Positions 52,530 through 61,879 of a stretch of 64,000 nt of DNA are shown here, piece after piece. The notes under the pieces are model-generated. The model was given only the letters and a program-made list of their open reading frames with translations. It searched no databases and had not been told where the DNA came from. This DNA is from Devosia sp. SL43 (GTDB lineage: Bacteria > Pseudomonadota > Alphaproteobacteria > Rhizobiales > Devosiaceae). Each line of letters begins with the position of its first letter. The first letter of the stretch is position 1. The stretch is from positions 3,402,501 to 3,466,500 of the forward strand of contig NZ_CP063401.1 of assembly GCF_021729885.1 (NCBI RefSeq), given 5' to 3'. The translations under genes were made by a program, and so were the position numbers.

Positions 52530-53200
52530 TGGCGCCCGAACGCTTGAAGCTGACGCCGCAGCAAGCCCTGTCGCGGCTGGTGCCGCATATTCTCGAGCTC
52601 GAAAGCCAGGCGCATCGCCGTATCGCCATCGGCTTTGCCGGTGGCCCTGGCACCGGCAAATCGACGCTGGCCGCCGAGCTGGTCACCATGCTCAACGCCG
52701 TGCACCCCGGCAGCGCCCAGCTTGTACCCATGGACGGCTTCCACATGAAGCATGCCAAGCTCGAAGCCATGGGGCAGGTCGACTACAAGGGCGCCCCGCA
52801 CACCTTCGAAGGCGCGGACTTCGTCAATTTCCTGCACCACCTCAAGACCGCGACGTCAGAGGTCAGCGGCCCGGGTTATTCGCGAAAGATCGAGGATGTG
52901 GTCGAGAACGCCTTCACCGTCGGCGCCGATGTGCGCGTGCTGGTCGTCGAGGGCAACTACCTGCTGCTGACCGAAGGCCCCTGGGCCGGCGTCAAGCCGC
53001 TGCTCGACTACTCGATTTTCATCGACGTACCCCGCGACATCGTCAAAGCCAGGCTGCTCAAGCGCCATGGCGAGGAGGGGCTGTTCTCCGAGGAGCGTAA
53101 CCGCGCCCATATCGAGCGCAACGACCTCCCGAATTACGACCTTGTATGCCTATCGCAGGATCGGGCCGACGTGATCATTTCGATGGATGTGGAGCGATAG
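52529..53200 (+). CDS. P-loop nucleoside/sugar kinase-like protein
   Basis: 223 residues of the uridine/pantothenate kinase-like P-loop group: Walker A in IGFAGGPGTGKSTLAAEL (about 34-51), VPMDGFHMKHAKLEAMGQVD, and VLVVEGNYLLLTEGPWAGVK, then the LID region VKARLLKRHGEEGLFSEE. Relatives phosphorylate nucleosides, pantothenate or fructose. The substrate here is not predictable. The ATG overlaps the stop of the DUF6460-like gene (TAATG). Confidence 0.88.
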   Translation: MAPERLKLTPQQALSRLVPHILELESQAHRRIAIGFAGGPGTGKSTLAAELVTMLNAVHPGSAQLVPMDGFHMKHAKLEAMGQVDYKGAPHTFEGADFVNFLHHLKTATSEVSGPGYSRKIEDVVENAFTVGADVRVLVVEGNYLLLTEGPWAGVKPLLDYSIFIDVPRDIVKARLLKRHGEEGLFSEERNRAHIERNDLPNYDLVCLSQDRADVIISMDVER

Positions 53201-53203
53201 CGC

Positions 53204-53407
53204 ATGAAGACCGCATCCATTGTTCTGGCCATTCTTGTCGGTGCGGTCGGTGTCATGATCGCCGTGACGAACAAGCCGACAGGCTTTGATCGTTGTGTTT
53301 CGATCATTAGCGGCGAGATCGAGGACCGGGCTCTGGCGACTGCGGCTACGGTCGATCCGCGCGACGTGGAAATCGAGGCGGCAAGAATTTGCGCCGGCGC
53401 TGCCTAA
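53204..53407 (+). CDS. Small protein with N-terminal signal or membrane anchor
   Basis: 67 residues starting three bases after the kinase stop. The first 23 residues form a hydrophobic helix (IVLAILVGAVGVMIAVT). The rest is acidic and has two cysteines (DRCVSI and RICAGAA) that could form a disulfide if exported. I do not recognise it. It overlaps the end of the convergent sigma factor gene by four bases. Confidence 0.6.
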   Translation: MKTASIVLAILVGAVGVMIAVTNKPTGFDRCVSIISGEIEDRALATAATVDPRDVEIEAARICAGAA

Positions 53408-54627
53408 GACGGCAGACCATTCAACCGTCGCTGCAGAAACCGCCGTTCGGCCTCCTGCTGGCTGAGTGCGATGGCTTCGGCATAGGCGGTGCGCGCCTCA
53501 TGCGTTCGCCCCGCGCGCCGTAACAGGTCGGCGCGCGTGGCGTGTAGCAGGTGGAACTGCGACAGGCTGCCGTCCGCATCAATCCTGTCAACGATAGCCA
53601 ATCCCACCTCCGGACCATGCGCCATCGCCACCGCGACAGCCCGATTGAGGTCGACGATGGGCGAGGGCTCAAGTCGCAGCAGCAAGTCATAGAGCGAAAC
53701 GATCCGTTGCCAGTCAGTCGCTTCAGCCGTGGCACTCTGCCCGTGCTCGGCTGCAATCGCGGCTTGGATGGAATAGGCGCCCAGCCGCCGCTCTGCGAAA
53801 ATCTGCGCAACCAGCGCCGCCCCTTCGTCGATTTGAGGCCGGTTCCAGCGGGCCCTGTCCTGCTCATCCAGCGGCACCAGCTCGCCCGCCACATCCAGCC
53901 GCGCGTCGCGTCGGGCATCGTTGAGCAGCATCAGCGCCAGCAGACCCTTGGCATCCGGTTCATCGATGAGATCGTTGACCAGCCGCATCAACCTGATCGC
54001 CTCGGACGACAGGTCGGTGCGCAAAGGCACCAACCCTGATGGAGCCGAATAGCCGGCGTTGAAGATCAGGTAGAGCACATGCAGCACGGTCTCCAGCCGG
54101 TCCGCTAGCTCCGCCGGCTCGGGCACCTCATAGGGTATCCGCGCATCCCGGATCTTCGCCTTGGCCCGCACGATACGCTGGGCGATCGTCGTGGGCTTGG
54201 TGAGGTACGCCGCCGCGATGTCCTCGGTCGTCAGCCCGGCTATCTCCCGCAGCGTCAACGCCACCTGCGCATCCGGCGCCAGGGCCGGATGGCAGCAGGT
54301 GAAGATCAGCCGCAACTGGTCGTCGACGATGGTCTGAGGCTCCACCTCGAATGGTTCGTCCGGCACGTCCATGCGCAGGATCAACTCGTCCTGCGATCGA
54401 TCGAACCGCGCCTTGCGCCGCAGCTTGTCGATCGCCTTGAACCGCCCGGTCGATACCAGCCACGATCTCGGATTGCGCGGCACGCCCTCGCGCGGCCACT
54501 GATCGAGCGCGGCGAGCCAGGCATCGTGCAATGCCTCCTCGGCCAGATCAAACCCGCCGAGCAGCCGGATCAGCGTCGCCAGCACCGGCCGCGCTTCGGC
54601 CCGATAGATCGCTGCAAAATCGGCCAC
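53404..54627 (-). CDS. ECF sigma factor with C-terminal TPR extension (ECF42-like)
   Basis: 407 residues. Sigma region 2 is at about 10-75 (LIRLLGGFDLAEEALHDAWL, then STGRFKAIDKLRRKARFD), region 4 at about 115-170 (ALTLREIAGLTTEDIAAAYL, then TKPTTIAQRIVRAKAKIRDA). A long C-terminal domain with TPR-like helices follows, as in the ECF42 group. These sigma factors lack an anti-sigma factor and are linked to YciI/DGPF proteins, exactly as here. The start is GTG 54627, overlapping the YciI stop by one base. Confidence 0.9.
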   Translation of the reverse strand: MADFAAIYRAEARPVLATLIRLLGGFDLAEEALHDAWLAALDQWPREGVPRNPRSWLVSTGRFKAIDKLRRKARFDRSQDELILRMDVPDEPFEVEPQTIVDDQLRLIFTCCHPALAPDAQVALTLREIAGLTTEDIAAAYLTKPTTIAQRIVRAKAKIRDARIPYEVPEPAELADRLETVLHVLYLIFNAGYSAPSGLVPLRTDLSSEAIRLMRLVNDLIDEPDAKGLLALMLLNDARRDARLDVAGELVPLDEQDRARWNRPQIDEGAALVAQIFAERRLGAYSIQAAIAAEHGQSATAEATDWQRIVSLYDLLLRLEPSPIVDLNRAVAVAMAHGPEVGLAIVDRIDADGSLSQFHLLHATRADLLRRAGRTHEARTAYAEAIALSQQEAERRFLQRRLNGLPS

Positions 54628-54989
54628 TAGCCCAGGCCCGACTTGAAGTCCATCACCGGGCGCACCTCGACGCTGCCGATCCGTGCCAGCGGAATACCAC
54701 CAGCAATGCGGATGGCCTCGTTGAGGTCTGCCGCCTCGATCAAGATGAAGCCGGCCACCTGTTCCTTGGTTTCGGCGAATGGCCCGTCCGTGGCCGATAG
54801 CTTGCCATTGCGGACGCGGACCGTGGTCGCGGTCTCAATCGATTGCAGCGCCTCTGCATGCACCATGTGACCGCTGCGCAGCAGTTTCTCGTCATAGGCC
54901 GCAGAGTCCACCTGGCACTGCTTCCAGGTTTCGGCGTCGATGGTGTTGAGTTCATTGCCGTCAAAGCAGACGAGGCACAGATAGCGCAT
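54627..54989 (-). CDS. YciI family (DGPF domain) protein
   Basis: 120 residues of the YCII-related/DGPF family: MRYLCLVCFDGNELNTIDAE, then LSATDGPFAETKEQVAGFIL, the TDGPFAETKE motif that names the family. The small ferredoxin-like fold has a conserved His/Asp pair elsewhere; its role is unknown. It is first in a two-gene operon with the ECF42-type sigma factor. A promoter should lie in 54990-55073. Confidence 0.92.
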   Translation of the reverse strand: MRYLCLVCFDGNELNTIDAETWKQCQVDSAAYDEKLLRSGHMVHAEALQSIETATTVRVRNGKLSATDGPFAETKEQVAGFILIEAADLNEAIRIAGGIPLARIGSVEVRPVMDFKSGLG

Positions 54990-55073
54990 TTGAAGGTCCT
55001 TTCTCCGATCCGTTCGCCATTGGTCGAACGGCAGATAGGGGATTCGACACTCGGAAGAGCGACAAATCGGAGA

Positions 55074-56693
55074 CTAGCTCGCGCGCTTGGCAGGGCTGCG
55101 GCTTTGATTGGCCAGCCCGCTGATAGCGGCGCGCAGGGCGGCCGGCTTGACTGGCTTGGTGACAACCGCGATGCCACGTTCCTCAGCCAAGGTCCGCACG
55201 GCCGGGCTGCGATCGGCAGTCACCAGGGCGGCAGGGAGGTGCCCACCCAGGTTGTGCCGCAGCCATTCGATCGCATCGAGGCCTGACGTCTGGTCGAGGT
55301 GATAATCCATCAAGACGAGATCGGGATACCATCCCTCCAGCAGTCGCTCGCGGTCGATCTGCTTGAGTGACAGGGCCGTCCGCACATCGCAGCCCCAATG
55401 GCTCAGCAGGCCCTCCATGGCCTCCAGGATCGCCCGCTCATTGTCGACGCAAAGCACCTTGAGCCCTAGCGTGCCAAAGCTGGTTTCGGTCGGCTGCGGC
55501 GCCTCGGGCGCGGCCTTGATGCTGCGCGTTGCCGGAAGGAACAGCGAAAAGCGCGATCCGCGACCTTCCTTGCTATCGAGTTCCAGCGTCAGCCCCAGGG
55601 CAGCCACCAGGCGCTGCACAATGGATAGCCCCAGGCCCAGCCCCTGCGCCATGCGGGCGCCGCGCTCCAGCCGCGAGAATTCGGCGAACAGCAGCCGGTG
55701 CTGATCCTTGTTGAAGCCGATGCCGGTATCGATGACGTCAAGCCGCATGCGGCTGCCGCGCCGCCGCAGCCCGACCAGCACCTTGCCGCCCGGATTGGTG
55801 TATTTGATCGCGTTGCTGACCAGGTTCTGCACGATGCGACCCACCAGCGTCCGGTCTACCAGCACACTGGCCCCGGTGGCGACGATGCGCAGCGAGATAT
55901 TACGCTCGCGCGCCATGGGTCCAAACTCCACTTCGATCTTCTTCAGCAGGTCGCGCGCTGCCACTGGAGCCGGCGCCGGTTTGAGCGCGCCGCTATCAAT
56001 CCGGGATATGTCGAGCAGTGCCCCCATGATCTCTTCCACCGCCGTCAGCGACGCTTCGATGGAATTGGCGAGATCGGCCAGGCCCGTGGATTTGGCCCGC
56101 TCGATCAGCGTCGAGGTATAGAGTCGCGCCGCATTGAGTGGCTGCAACAGGTCGTGGCTGGCCGCTGCGAGAAAACGTGTCTTGTCGTGGTTGGCCGCAT
56201 CGGCCTTGGCGCGGGCACTCTCGAGCTCGGCATTGACCCGCGTCAGCGCTGCGGTGCGCTCCTCAACGCGCGCTTCGAGCGACTGGTTGACCCGTTCCAG
56301 CTCCCGCTCGGCGCGAACCCGCGCTGTCACGTCGGCGAAGCTGATGACCAGGCCACCATCGGGCAGTCGGCTCGAATGAAATTCCAGCGTTTGCCCGGCA
56401 TTACCGAGGCGCTGTGTGACCGTCACCGGCGAGGCCGTCAGCAGGTTGATCCGCTCGATGGCTAGCCTCGCCGCATCGCCCACGCCGAAATCGCCGCGAT
56501 CGCCCAGGAACAGCGCAATATCGAAAAGTGGCGTGCCGGTCCGCACCAGTTCTTCGGGCAGCGCCAGCAGCGAATTGTAGCGCGCATTCGACATGCTCAG
56601 CCGCAAGGCGGCATCGAACACGGCAATACCCTGCGGGATGTGGTCGATCGCCTGCCTGAGGCTGGTTGCCGTGTCGCCGGCGCGGGGCATCAT
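55074..56693 (-). CDS. Orphan hybrid histidine kinase: PAS, HisKA, HATPase, receiver
   Basis: 539 residues with no membrane helix. A PAS domain is at 10-125 ([20 protein letters not shown]), a coiled coil at 127-165, HisKA with H180 in [19 protein letters not shown], then an ATPase ([28 protein letters not shown]). The C-terminal receiver at about 415-530 has Asp near 463 in [13 protein letters not shown]. The layout resembles the NahK/FcfB group. It senses a cytoplasmic cue through PAS. No response regulator is next to it; the NarL protein at 42533 or the receiver at 30617 are possible partners. Confidence 0.92.
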   Translation of the reverse strand: MMPRAGDTATSLRQAIDHIPQGIAVFDAALRLSMSNARYNSLLALPEELVRTGTPLFDIALFLGDRGDFGVGDAARLAIERINLLTASPVTVTQRLGNAGQTLEFHSSRLPDGGLVISFADVTARVRAERELERVNQSLEARVEERTAALTRVNAELESARAKADAANHDKTRFLAAASHDLLQPLNAARLYTSTLIERAKSTGLADLANSIEASLTAVEEIMGALLDISRIDSGALKPAPAPVAARDLLKKIEVEFGPMARERNISLRIVATGASVLVDRTLVGRIVQNLVSNAIKYTNPGGKVLVGLRRRGSRMRLDVIDTGIGFNKDQHRLLFAEFSRLERGARMAQGLGLGLSIVQRLVAALGLTLELDSKEGRGSRFSLFLPATRSIKAAPEAPQPTETSFGTLGLKVLCVDNERAILEAMEGLLSHWGCDVRTALSLKQIDRERLLEGWYPDLVLMDYHLDQTSGLDAIEWLRHNLGGHLPAALVTADRSPAVRTLAEERGIAVVTKPVKPAALRAAISGLANQSRSPAKRAS

Positions 56694-56865
56694 GGGGCTT
56701 TTCTGCCTTCCTGGGAGTGTGCCGAACTATCTGCCCACGATCAAACCTGCGCAAGACCAACTCTCGACCCATTGCAATTGCGGCACAGCTAATCAATTGT
56801 TAATGCCCGCAGCGTCGCGCGGGACCGCCTGGGGAAGCGCGGTATTCAGTACAAGAGGGCCTGTA

Positions 56866-57249
56866 ATGTTCAAGGAATTCAGAGATTTTGCCATCAAGGG
56901 CAATATGGTCGATCTGGCGATCGGCGTGATCATCGGCGCTGCCTTCGGCGGCATCGTTTCGTCTCTTGTCGATGACGTCTTCATGCCCATTATCGGCATT
57001 CTCATCGGCGGCATCGACTTTTCCGGCATCGCGCTGACCGTTGGCAGTGCTTCGATCAATGTGGGCCTTTTCATCAACGCCGTGGTCAAGTTTCTGATCA
57101 TTGCCTTTGTGCTGTTCATGGTGGTCAAGGGCATCAATTCGCTGAAGCGCGAAGCGGCCAAGGAGCCCGTCGAAACGACGCCGGCCCCAAGCAAGGAAGA
57201 AGTCCTGCTCACCGAAATTCGCGATCTGCTGCGCGCCAACCCGCGCTGA
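56866..57249 (+). CDS. mscL: Large-conductance mechanosensitive channel MscL
   Basis: 127 residues. N-terminal amphipathic helix [20 protein letters not shown], first membrane helix [20 protein letters not shown], periplasmic loop, second helix [20 protein letters not shown], and a charged C-terminal bundle ([12 protein letters not shown]). It forms a homopentamer that opens on severe hypo-osmotic shock. ATG 56866 has GAGGG upstream. A clear terminator follows. Confidence 0.96.
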   Translation: MFKEFRDFAIKGNMVDLAIGVIIGAAFGGIVSSLVDDVFMPIIGILIGGIDFSGIALTVGSASINVGLFINAVVKFLIIAFVLFMVVKGINSLKREAAKEPVETTPAPSKEEVLLTEIRDLLRANPR

Positions 57250-57256
57250 ACGAGGC

Positions 57257-57288
57257 GGGCCGACCTGTCAGGGTTGGCCCCTTTCTGC
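57257..57288 (+). terminator. Terminator of mscL
   Basis: GGGCCGACC pairs with GGTTGGCCC (nine pairs, one G-T wobble) around a six-base loop, followed by CTTTCTGCTT. It starts seven bases after the mscL stop. Confidence 0.75.
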
Positions 57289-57312
57289 TTCTTGGCGATA
57301 GGATCAAAGTCA

Positions 57313-57355
57313 TTGACAGCTGTATTGTAGGTATATATACCCAATATTGTAGGTA
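57313..57355 (+). promoter_or_regulatory. Promoter with two TATTGTAGGTA repeats
   Basis: TTGACA (57313-57318), 17 bp, then TATACC (57336-57341) is a good sigma-70-type promoter. The 11-bp sequence TATTGTAGGTA occurs at 57323-57333 and again at 57345-57355, exactly 22 bp (two helical turns) apart, flanking the -10. The region is AT-rich. The next gene is a FixJ-like regulator at 57525, so the repeats may be its operators. Confidence 0.6.
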
Positions 57356-57524
57356 GTTGGTCATACGAAGATTTCACGTCGGACGGCATGAACCCTTAGT
57401 GCAAACTACCTCTGCGATTCTCCGGAGGTCAGGCCCGACGTCGGCGCTGCCATAGGCAGTGCCATGAATGGCGGAGCTTTGCCGGGATTTTGCGATTGCG
57501 AACCTTGCCAAGGGCAGAGGCAAC

Positions 57525-58160
57525 ATGAGCGAAGAAATCTACTATCATTCATTTTTGAACCGCGACCGCTTGATCCATATCGTGGATCCCGACTTGGCGA
57601 CCTGCGAGGCGCTGAGCGTGCTCTTCCGCCTGGAGGGCTTCCAGACCACGTTTTCACTCGACGCCAATCAGTTCGTCATGACCTTGGATCGGCGAAGGCC
57701 CGATATCGTCGTACTCAATCTCCGCGTGGGCGAGGAAAGCGGACTGAACCTGCTGCGGCGGGTCAAAGCCATGCGGACCGGTACGCCCGTCTTCATGCTG
57801 GCCGACCACCCACAGGTCGAGGCGGCGGTGACGGCGATGAAGCTGGGCGCCTCCGACGTCATCAGCAAGCCGATCGACACCGAGCATTTCCTCACTGTCA
57901 TCCGCGATGCGCTGCGCCGCGACGTCCATCTGGGCGCCATGCAGGGCGGACGCCGGCCGGTCGAGGTGCGCGGCTTCTCCCAGCTCACACCACGCGAACG
58001 CGAAGTGCTCCAGCTGATCACCAACGGTCAATCCAACAAGGAAGCCGGCCGTGAACTGGGCATTTCCCCACGCACCATCGAGGTCCACCGGGCCCGCGTC
58101 ATGGAAAAGCTGGGCGCTCGCAACACGGCCGATCTGATGAGAATCGTGCTGACGAGCTGA
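57525..58160 (+). CDS. FixJ-like LuxR regulator with degenerate receiver (Asp to Asn)
   Basis: 211 residues from ATG 57525 (GAGGCAAC before it). The receiver-like part at 14-130 keeps an acidic start (HIVDPD) and Lys115 in ISKPID. The phosphoacceptor position is N65 in IVVLNLRVGEE, and the Thr/Ser position is A93 in MLADHP. It should not be phosphorylated in the usual way. The C-terminal LuxR HTH is intact: LTPREREVLQLITNGQSNKE, then AGRELGISPRTIEVHRARVM. No FixL-like kinase is adjacent. It may respond to a small molecule or to its own concentration. Confidence 0.87.
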   Translation: MSEEIYYHSFLNRDRLIHIVDPDLATCEALSVLFRLEGFQTTFSLDANQFVMTLDRRRPDIVVLNLRVGEESGLNLLRRVKAMRTGTPVFMLADHPQVEAAVTAMKLGASDVISKPIDTEHFLTVIRDALRRDVHLGAMQGGRRPVEVRGFSQLTPREREVLQLITNGQSNKEAGRELGISPRTIEVHRARVMEKLGARNTADLMRIVLTS

Positions 58161-58221
58161 CGAGTTGACGCCACGCAAACTTCCCAATTGCCTGCTTCCC
58201 TCCCGGGCCGAGGAGAGAGCA

Positions 58222-58992
58222 ATGGTGGATATTCCAACGGATGTGCGACAGGTGACGTCCGCCTTGATCGCACTGTTCGATACGCATCTGCCCGGGCAGC
58301 TTGAAGCGTTCTATCTGACGGGCTCGGTCGCCCAGGGCGACTATCGACACGGGCTGAGCGATATCGATTTTGTCGCCGTGCTCGGCGCCCCGGCCGAAGT
58401 CACGACACTTTCCGCCATCCACGCCCAGCTGGCGCAGCCTTATCGCCGTCCTGACTGTGACGGCATTTACCTCCTGCCCGGCGAGCTGTCCGCGCCGCCT
58501 GCAGGCGAGGGCATCAGCGTGCGCGGTGGTCTCGTGCGAGCCGCATCAGGTGACGAACGTCATCCGGTTGCCTGGCTCATGCTGACCGATCATGGCATCG
58601 CGCTACGCGGTCGGCAGCCCGATAGCCGGTGGCTCGCGGCTGATCGCGCTGCGGCCATCGCACATAGCCGGCAGCAGTCATATTGGCGCAACTGGCTCAA
58701 GACGCGGCGGCGGCTGGCCTCGGTGGCCGGTATGGCGTTGCTCTCCGATGATGCTGTGACCTGGGGCGCCCTGGGCGTCGCCCGCCTTCATGCGACAGTC
58801 CAGACCGGCCATGTGCCTTCAAAGAGCGGCGCCGCCGAGCATGCCCTATTGGCATTCCCGGCCCATGGCCGCATCATTACTGAAGCGCTGCGCCTGCGCA
58901 TCGAACCCGGTGGCCGTTCCGGCTACAGGACACCGCTGGCGCGTCGCCGCGACCTCATCCTCTATATGGACACGGTGATCGGCTCGGTCTAG
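58222..58992 (+). CDS. Nucleotidyltransferase, aminoglycoside adenylyltransferase (AadA)-like
   Basis: 256 residues. The polymerase-beta-type core is GSVAQGDYRHGLSDIDFVAV at 34-53 with metal-binding D47 and D49. The C-terminal half is helical, with an RQQSYWRNWLKTRRRL stretch as in AadA/ANT(3'')-type proteins (DUF4111). Such enzymes adenylylate streptomycin or spectinomycin, but many chromosomal relatives have unknown roles. ATG 58222 has GGAGAGAG. A phosphotransferase-like gene lies 44 bp downstream. Confidence 0.82.
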   Translation: MVDIPTDVRQVTSALIALFDTHLPGQLEAFYLTGSVAQGDYRHGLSDIDFVAVLGAPAEVTTLSAIHAQLAQPYRRPDCDGIYLLPGELSAPPAGEGISVRGGLVRAASGDERHPVAWLMLTDHGIALRGRQPDSRWLAADRAAAIAHSRQQSYWRNWLKTRRRLASVAGMALLSDDAVTWGALGVARLHATVQTGHVPSKSGAAEHALLAFPAHGRIITEALRLRIEPGGRSGYRTPLARRRDLILYMDTVIGSV

Positions 58993-59036
58993 GCCGTGCC
59001 GGTCGCGAATTACTTTGTCGATTGGGATTGTCGCCG

Positions 59037-59768
59037 ATGGGATGGGAAGCGCTCGGGCAGTGGGGCGGCGACGTCGTTCGCATCGAACGTCTGGCTGGCG
59101 GGGTTGCCAACGATGTCTGGAGCCTGCGCATCAATGGGCGCCTGGCGGTCGGTCGTCTCGGCACCCGGAGCGATGCCGATCTCGCCTGGGAAACCAATCT
59201 GCTGCAGTACCTCGACAGCCACGGCCTGACCGTGCCGGCGCCGATCCCGACAACCGACGGTCGGCTGTTCGTCGATGGCCTGGTGGTGATGAAGTACCTG
59301 GAGGGTGGTCCACCTGAGACCGAGGCTGACTGGCATCGCGTCGCCGATACGCTCCGTCGGCTGCATCAATTGACCCAGGGCTGGCCGCAGCGTCCGGGCT
59401 GGCGCTCGTCGACGGACCTTTTGCAGTGCGACACCGGCACGCGCATCAATCTCGCCGCCATGCCACCCGAAGCGGTAGTTCGGTGCCGGGCCGCGTGGGC
59501 CAGGCTCACTGGACGAGCGACATGCGCGGTTCATGGCGACCCCAATCCGGGCAACGTACTCATGTCGGCAAGTCAGGTCGCGCTGATCGACTGGGACGAG
59601 GCTCATGTCGATGTCCCCGATCTCGACCTTGTGCTGCCTCATAACGCAGGCGACCTCGAAGGCATCGCGCGTGACACCGCCGAACAGGCTTCAGCCGCCT
59701 GGGAAGCTGCCGTCTGCTGGGATGACGATCATTCCAAAAGGCAACTCGCTCTGGTTCGCGCGGTTTAG
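59037..59768 (+). CDS. Aminoglycoside/choline phosphotransferase (APH) family protein
   Basis: 243 residues of the APH fold: N-terminal ERLAGGVANDVWSLRINGRL, hinge VVMKYLEGG, catalytic HGD at 166-168 in AVHGDPNPGNVL and the metal-binding D185 in LIDWDEA. The usual ATP-binding Lys in the third strand appears to be Arg40 (AVGRLG), which is unusual. The substrate may be an antibiotic, choline or another small alcohol. ATG 59037 has only a weak GGGA upstream. It follows the ANT-like gene on the same strand. Confidence 0.82.
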   Translation: MGWEALGQWGGDVVRIERLAGGVANDVWSLRINGRLAVGRLGTRSDADLAWETNLLQYLDSHGLTVPAPIPTTDGRLFVDGLVVMKYLEGGPPETEADWHRVADTLRRLHQLTQGWPQRPGWRSSTDLLQCDTGTRINLAAMPPEAVVRCRAAWARLTGRATCAVHGDPNPGNVLMSASQVALIDWDEAHVDVPDLDLVLPHNAGDLEGIARDTAEQASAAWEAAVCWDDDHSKRQLALVRAV

Positions 59769-59771
59769 CCG

Positions 59772-60227
59772 CTACAGCATCTTGCACATGTAGAGTGTGT
59801 TGCCGCCCATGAACGGCTCGCTGCGCTCGACCACATAGCCCAGACCCTGGTAGAGCCGCACGTTGGACGCGAAGGCCTCGTTGGTCAGCAGGCGTACCGC
59901 CGAACGACTGGCCTCCGCCGCGACTTGCTCGGCATGTTCAAGCAATCGACGCCCATAACCGCGGCCCTGCGCGTCGGGCGAGACAGCTACGTTCTCGATC
60001 CAGAGTTGGTCGTCATGCAGGACGGTCTCGATTAGGCCGACGAGCCTGTGATCCGCGCGCAGCAGGTCGATCCGGTGTTCGCGGACGGCTTTGTCATAGT
60101 CCGCCAGCATCGGGCGCGGCTCTCGCCCGATCACGGGCACCCAGCGGGCATAGGCCGCGCGAACGAGATCGCGGATTGCGTTGGCATCAATAGTTGTTGC
60201 GGTTCTGAAGGACAGGTCGAAAGTCAT
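59772..60227 (-). CDS. GNAT family N-acetyltransferase
   Basis: 151 residues with the GNAT core: LWIENVAVSPDAQGRGYGRR (acetyl-CoA loop QGRGYG), LLEHAEQVAAEASRSAVRLL, and VRLYQGLGYVVERSEPFMGG. The substrate is not predictable. It is convergent with the APH-like gene, three bases apart, and lies upstream of hemA on the other side with a 40-bp gap. Confidence 0.88.
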   Translation of the reverse strand: MTFDLSFRTATTIDANAIRDLVRAAYARWVPVIGREPRPMLADYDKAVREHRIDLLRADHRLVGLIETVLHDDQLWIENVAVSPDAQGRGYGRRLLEHAEQVAAEASRSAVRLLTNEAFASNVRLYQGLGYVVERSEPFMGGNTLYMCKML

Positions 60228-60267
60228 GAATCGACCATGCGAGACCGACCGGGGCCGGTCAAGCCGC

Positions 60268-61548
60268 TCAGCCGCCGATCGTCGGCAGTGTCAAGTCGCC
60301 ACTCGTCAGCTTGCTCGCCGTGATCTTCGCGTCCGCCGGCTCGCGCGGCAGTTCCAGGCTGGTCCAGACGCTGACCAGCGCATGGCGCAGGGCGAAGATC
60401 ATCTCGTCAGTATGCAGCGGCGTCGGCGTGATGCGCAGCCGCTCGGTACCCTTGGGCACCGTCGGATAGTTGATGGGCTGGATATAGATATTGTGCTTGT
60501 CGAGCAGCATGTCGCTCGCGGCCTTGACAGCCCGCGCATCGCCCACGATCAGCGGCACGATATGTGTCGCCGTTTCCATCACCGGCAGGCCAGCATCAGC
60601 CAGGATTGCCTTGGTCAGCCGCGCCTGGCGCTGATGCAACATGCGCTCGTGACCGTTTCCCTTGAGGTGCTCGATCGACGCCCGCGCCGCCGCACAGAGT
60701 GCCGGGGGCAGGGCGGTGGTGAAGATGAATTCGGGCGCATAGGAGCGCACCGCGTCGACAATCGCCTTGTTGGCGGCGATATAGCCACCCATCGCGCCAA
60801 AGCCCTTGGCCAGCGTGCCCTCGACAATATCGATGCGGTCCATCACGCCGTCGCGTTCGGCAATGCCGCCACCGCGCGGGCCATACATGCCCACCGCATG
60901 GACTTCGTCGATATAGGTCAGCGCGCCGAACTCTTCGGCCAGGGCGCAGATTTCGGCGATGGGGGCGACATCGCCATCCATCGAATAGACCGACTCAAAG
61001 CAGATCAGCTTGGGCCGCTTGCGATCGGCCTGCGACAGCAACTCGCGCAGATGCGCCACATCGTTATGCCGGAAGATTTGCCGCTGCATTCCCGATTGGC
61101 GCACGCCCTGGATCATCGAGGCGTGGTTGAGCTGGTCCGAATAGATGATGCAGTCGGGCAGCAGCCGGGCGATCGTGGAGATCGAGGCCTCGTTGGAGAC
61201 GAAGCCAGAGGTGAAAACCAGCGCCGCTTCTTTGCGATGCAGGTCGGCGAGCGATCGCTCCAGCTCAACCAGCGGACGGTTGGTGCCCGAGATATTGCGT
61301 GTGCCACCAGCGCCGACGCCGAGCCGGCCCGCAGTTTCCTGCATGGCCGCGATCACCTTGGGGTGCTGGCCCATGCCCAGATAGTCGTTGGAGCACCAGA
61401 TGGTTATTTCACGCTGGTTGTCGGCGTCGTCGCGATAGATGGCCTTGGGAAACTGGCCAGCAATGCGCTCAAGGTCGGCGAACACGCGATAGCGCTTCTC
61501 GGCACGAAGCGTGTCGACCGCATCTTCGAATATGCTGCGGTAATCCAT
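60268..61548 (-). CDS. hemA: 5-aminolevulinate synthase
   Basis: 426 residues of the PLP-dependent alpha-oxoamine synthase family. It condenses glycine and succinyl-CoA to 5-aminolevulinate, the first step of the C4 heme pathway used by alphaproteobacteria. Seen: [63 protein letters not shown] and the PLP lysine K248 in EGTLAKGFG. An FNR/FixK-type palindrome lies 72-85 bp upstream of the start. Confidence 0.96.
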   Translation of the reverse strand: MDYRSIFEDAVDTLRAEKRYRVFADLERIAGQFPKAIYRDDADNQREITIWCSNDYLGMGQHPKVIAAMQETAGRLGVGAGGTRNISGTNRPLVELERSLADLHRKEAALVFTSGFVSNEASISTIARLLPDCIIYSDQLNHASMIQGVRQSGMQRQIFRHNDVAHLRELLSQADRKRPKLICFESVYSMDGDVAPIAEICALAEEFGALTYIDEVHAVGMYGPRGGGIAERDGVMDRIDIVEGTLAKGFGAMGGYIAANKAIVDAVRSYAPEFIFTTALPPALCAAARASIEHLKGNGHERMLHQRQARLTKAILADAGLPVMETATHIVPLIVGDARAVKAASDMLLDKHNIYIQPINYPTVPKGTERLRITPTPLHTDEMIFALRHALVSVWTSLELPREPADAKITASKLTSGDLTLPTIGG

Positions 61549-61619
61549 TCACATGCCCTTCGCCCGGAACCGGCTTCACCGCCGATATCACCAGTCTACC
61601 GAGTGCTCACCCCGGCGCC

Positions 61620-61633
61620 TTGACATAGGTCAA
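61620..61633. promoter_or_regulatory. FNR/FixK-type box upstream of hemA
   Basis: TTGACATAGGTCAA is a perfect TTGAC-N4-GTCAA palindrome. It lies 72 bp upstream of the hemA ATG on the minus strand. FNR/FixK-type control of hemA is known in other alphaproteobacteria, where it raises heme synthesis under low oxygen. The rest of the 331-bp gap to the next gene shows no other clear feature. Confidence 0.75.
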
Positions 61634-61879
61634 ATCGCCACGCGTCGACCCGTTCTATTGCTGCCTAAGCGCCGCAACATCAGAGCCGTTCTAAACTGCA
61701 AAATGCTGGCTGCCAATGCGCCAGAAGTTCGCAGTTGCATGAACGGCCCGTTCATCTCCCATTCGTGATCGGCTCAGTATTCACGAATTAACTGAGGGTG
61801 CGCCAACAGGTTGCCGTACGGCCCCTCTGGTACTACCATCACAAAAAAGCCCGAATTGGGTTTGTCGAGGGGTGAGTAA

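Noticed and set aside
60181-61623. A 480-codon open frame antisense to hemA
   Set aside because: hemA is certain, with its PLP lysine at the expected position. The antisense frame is a shadow.
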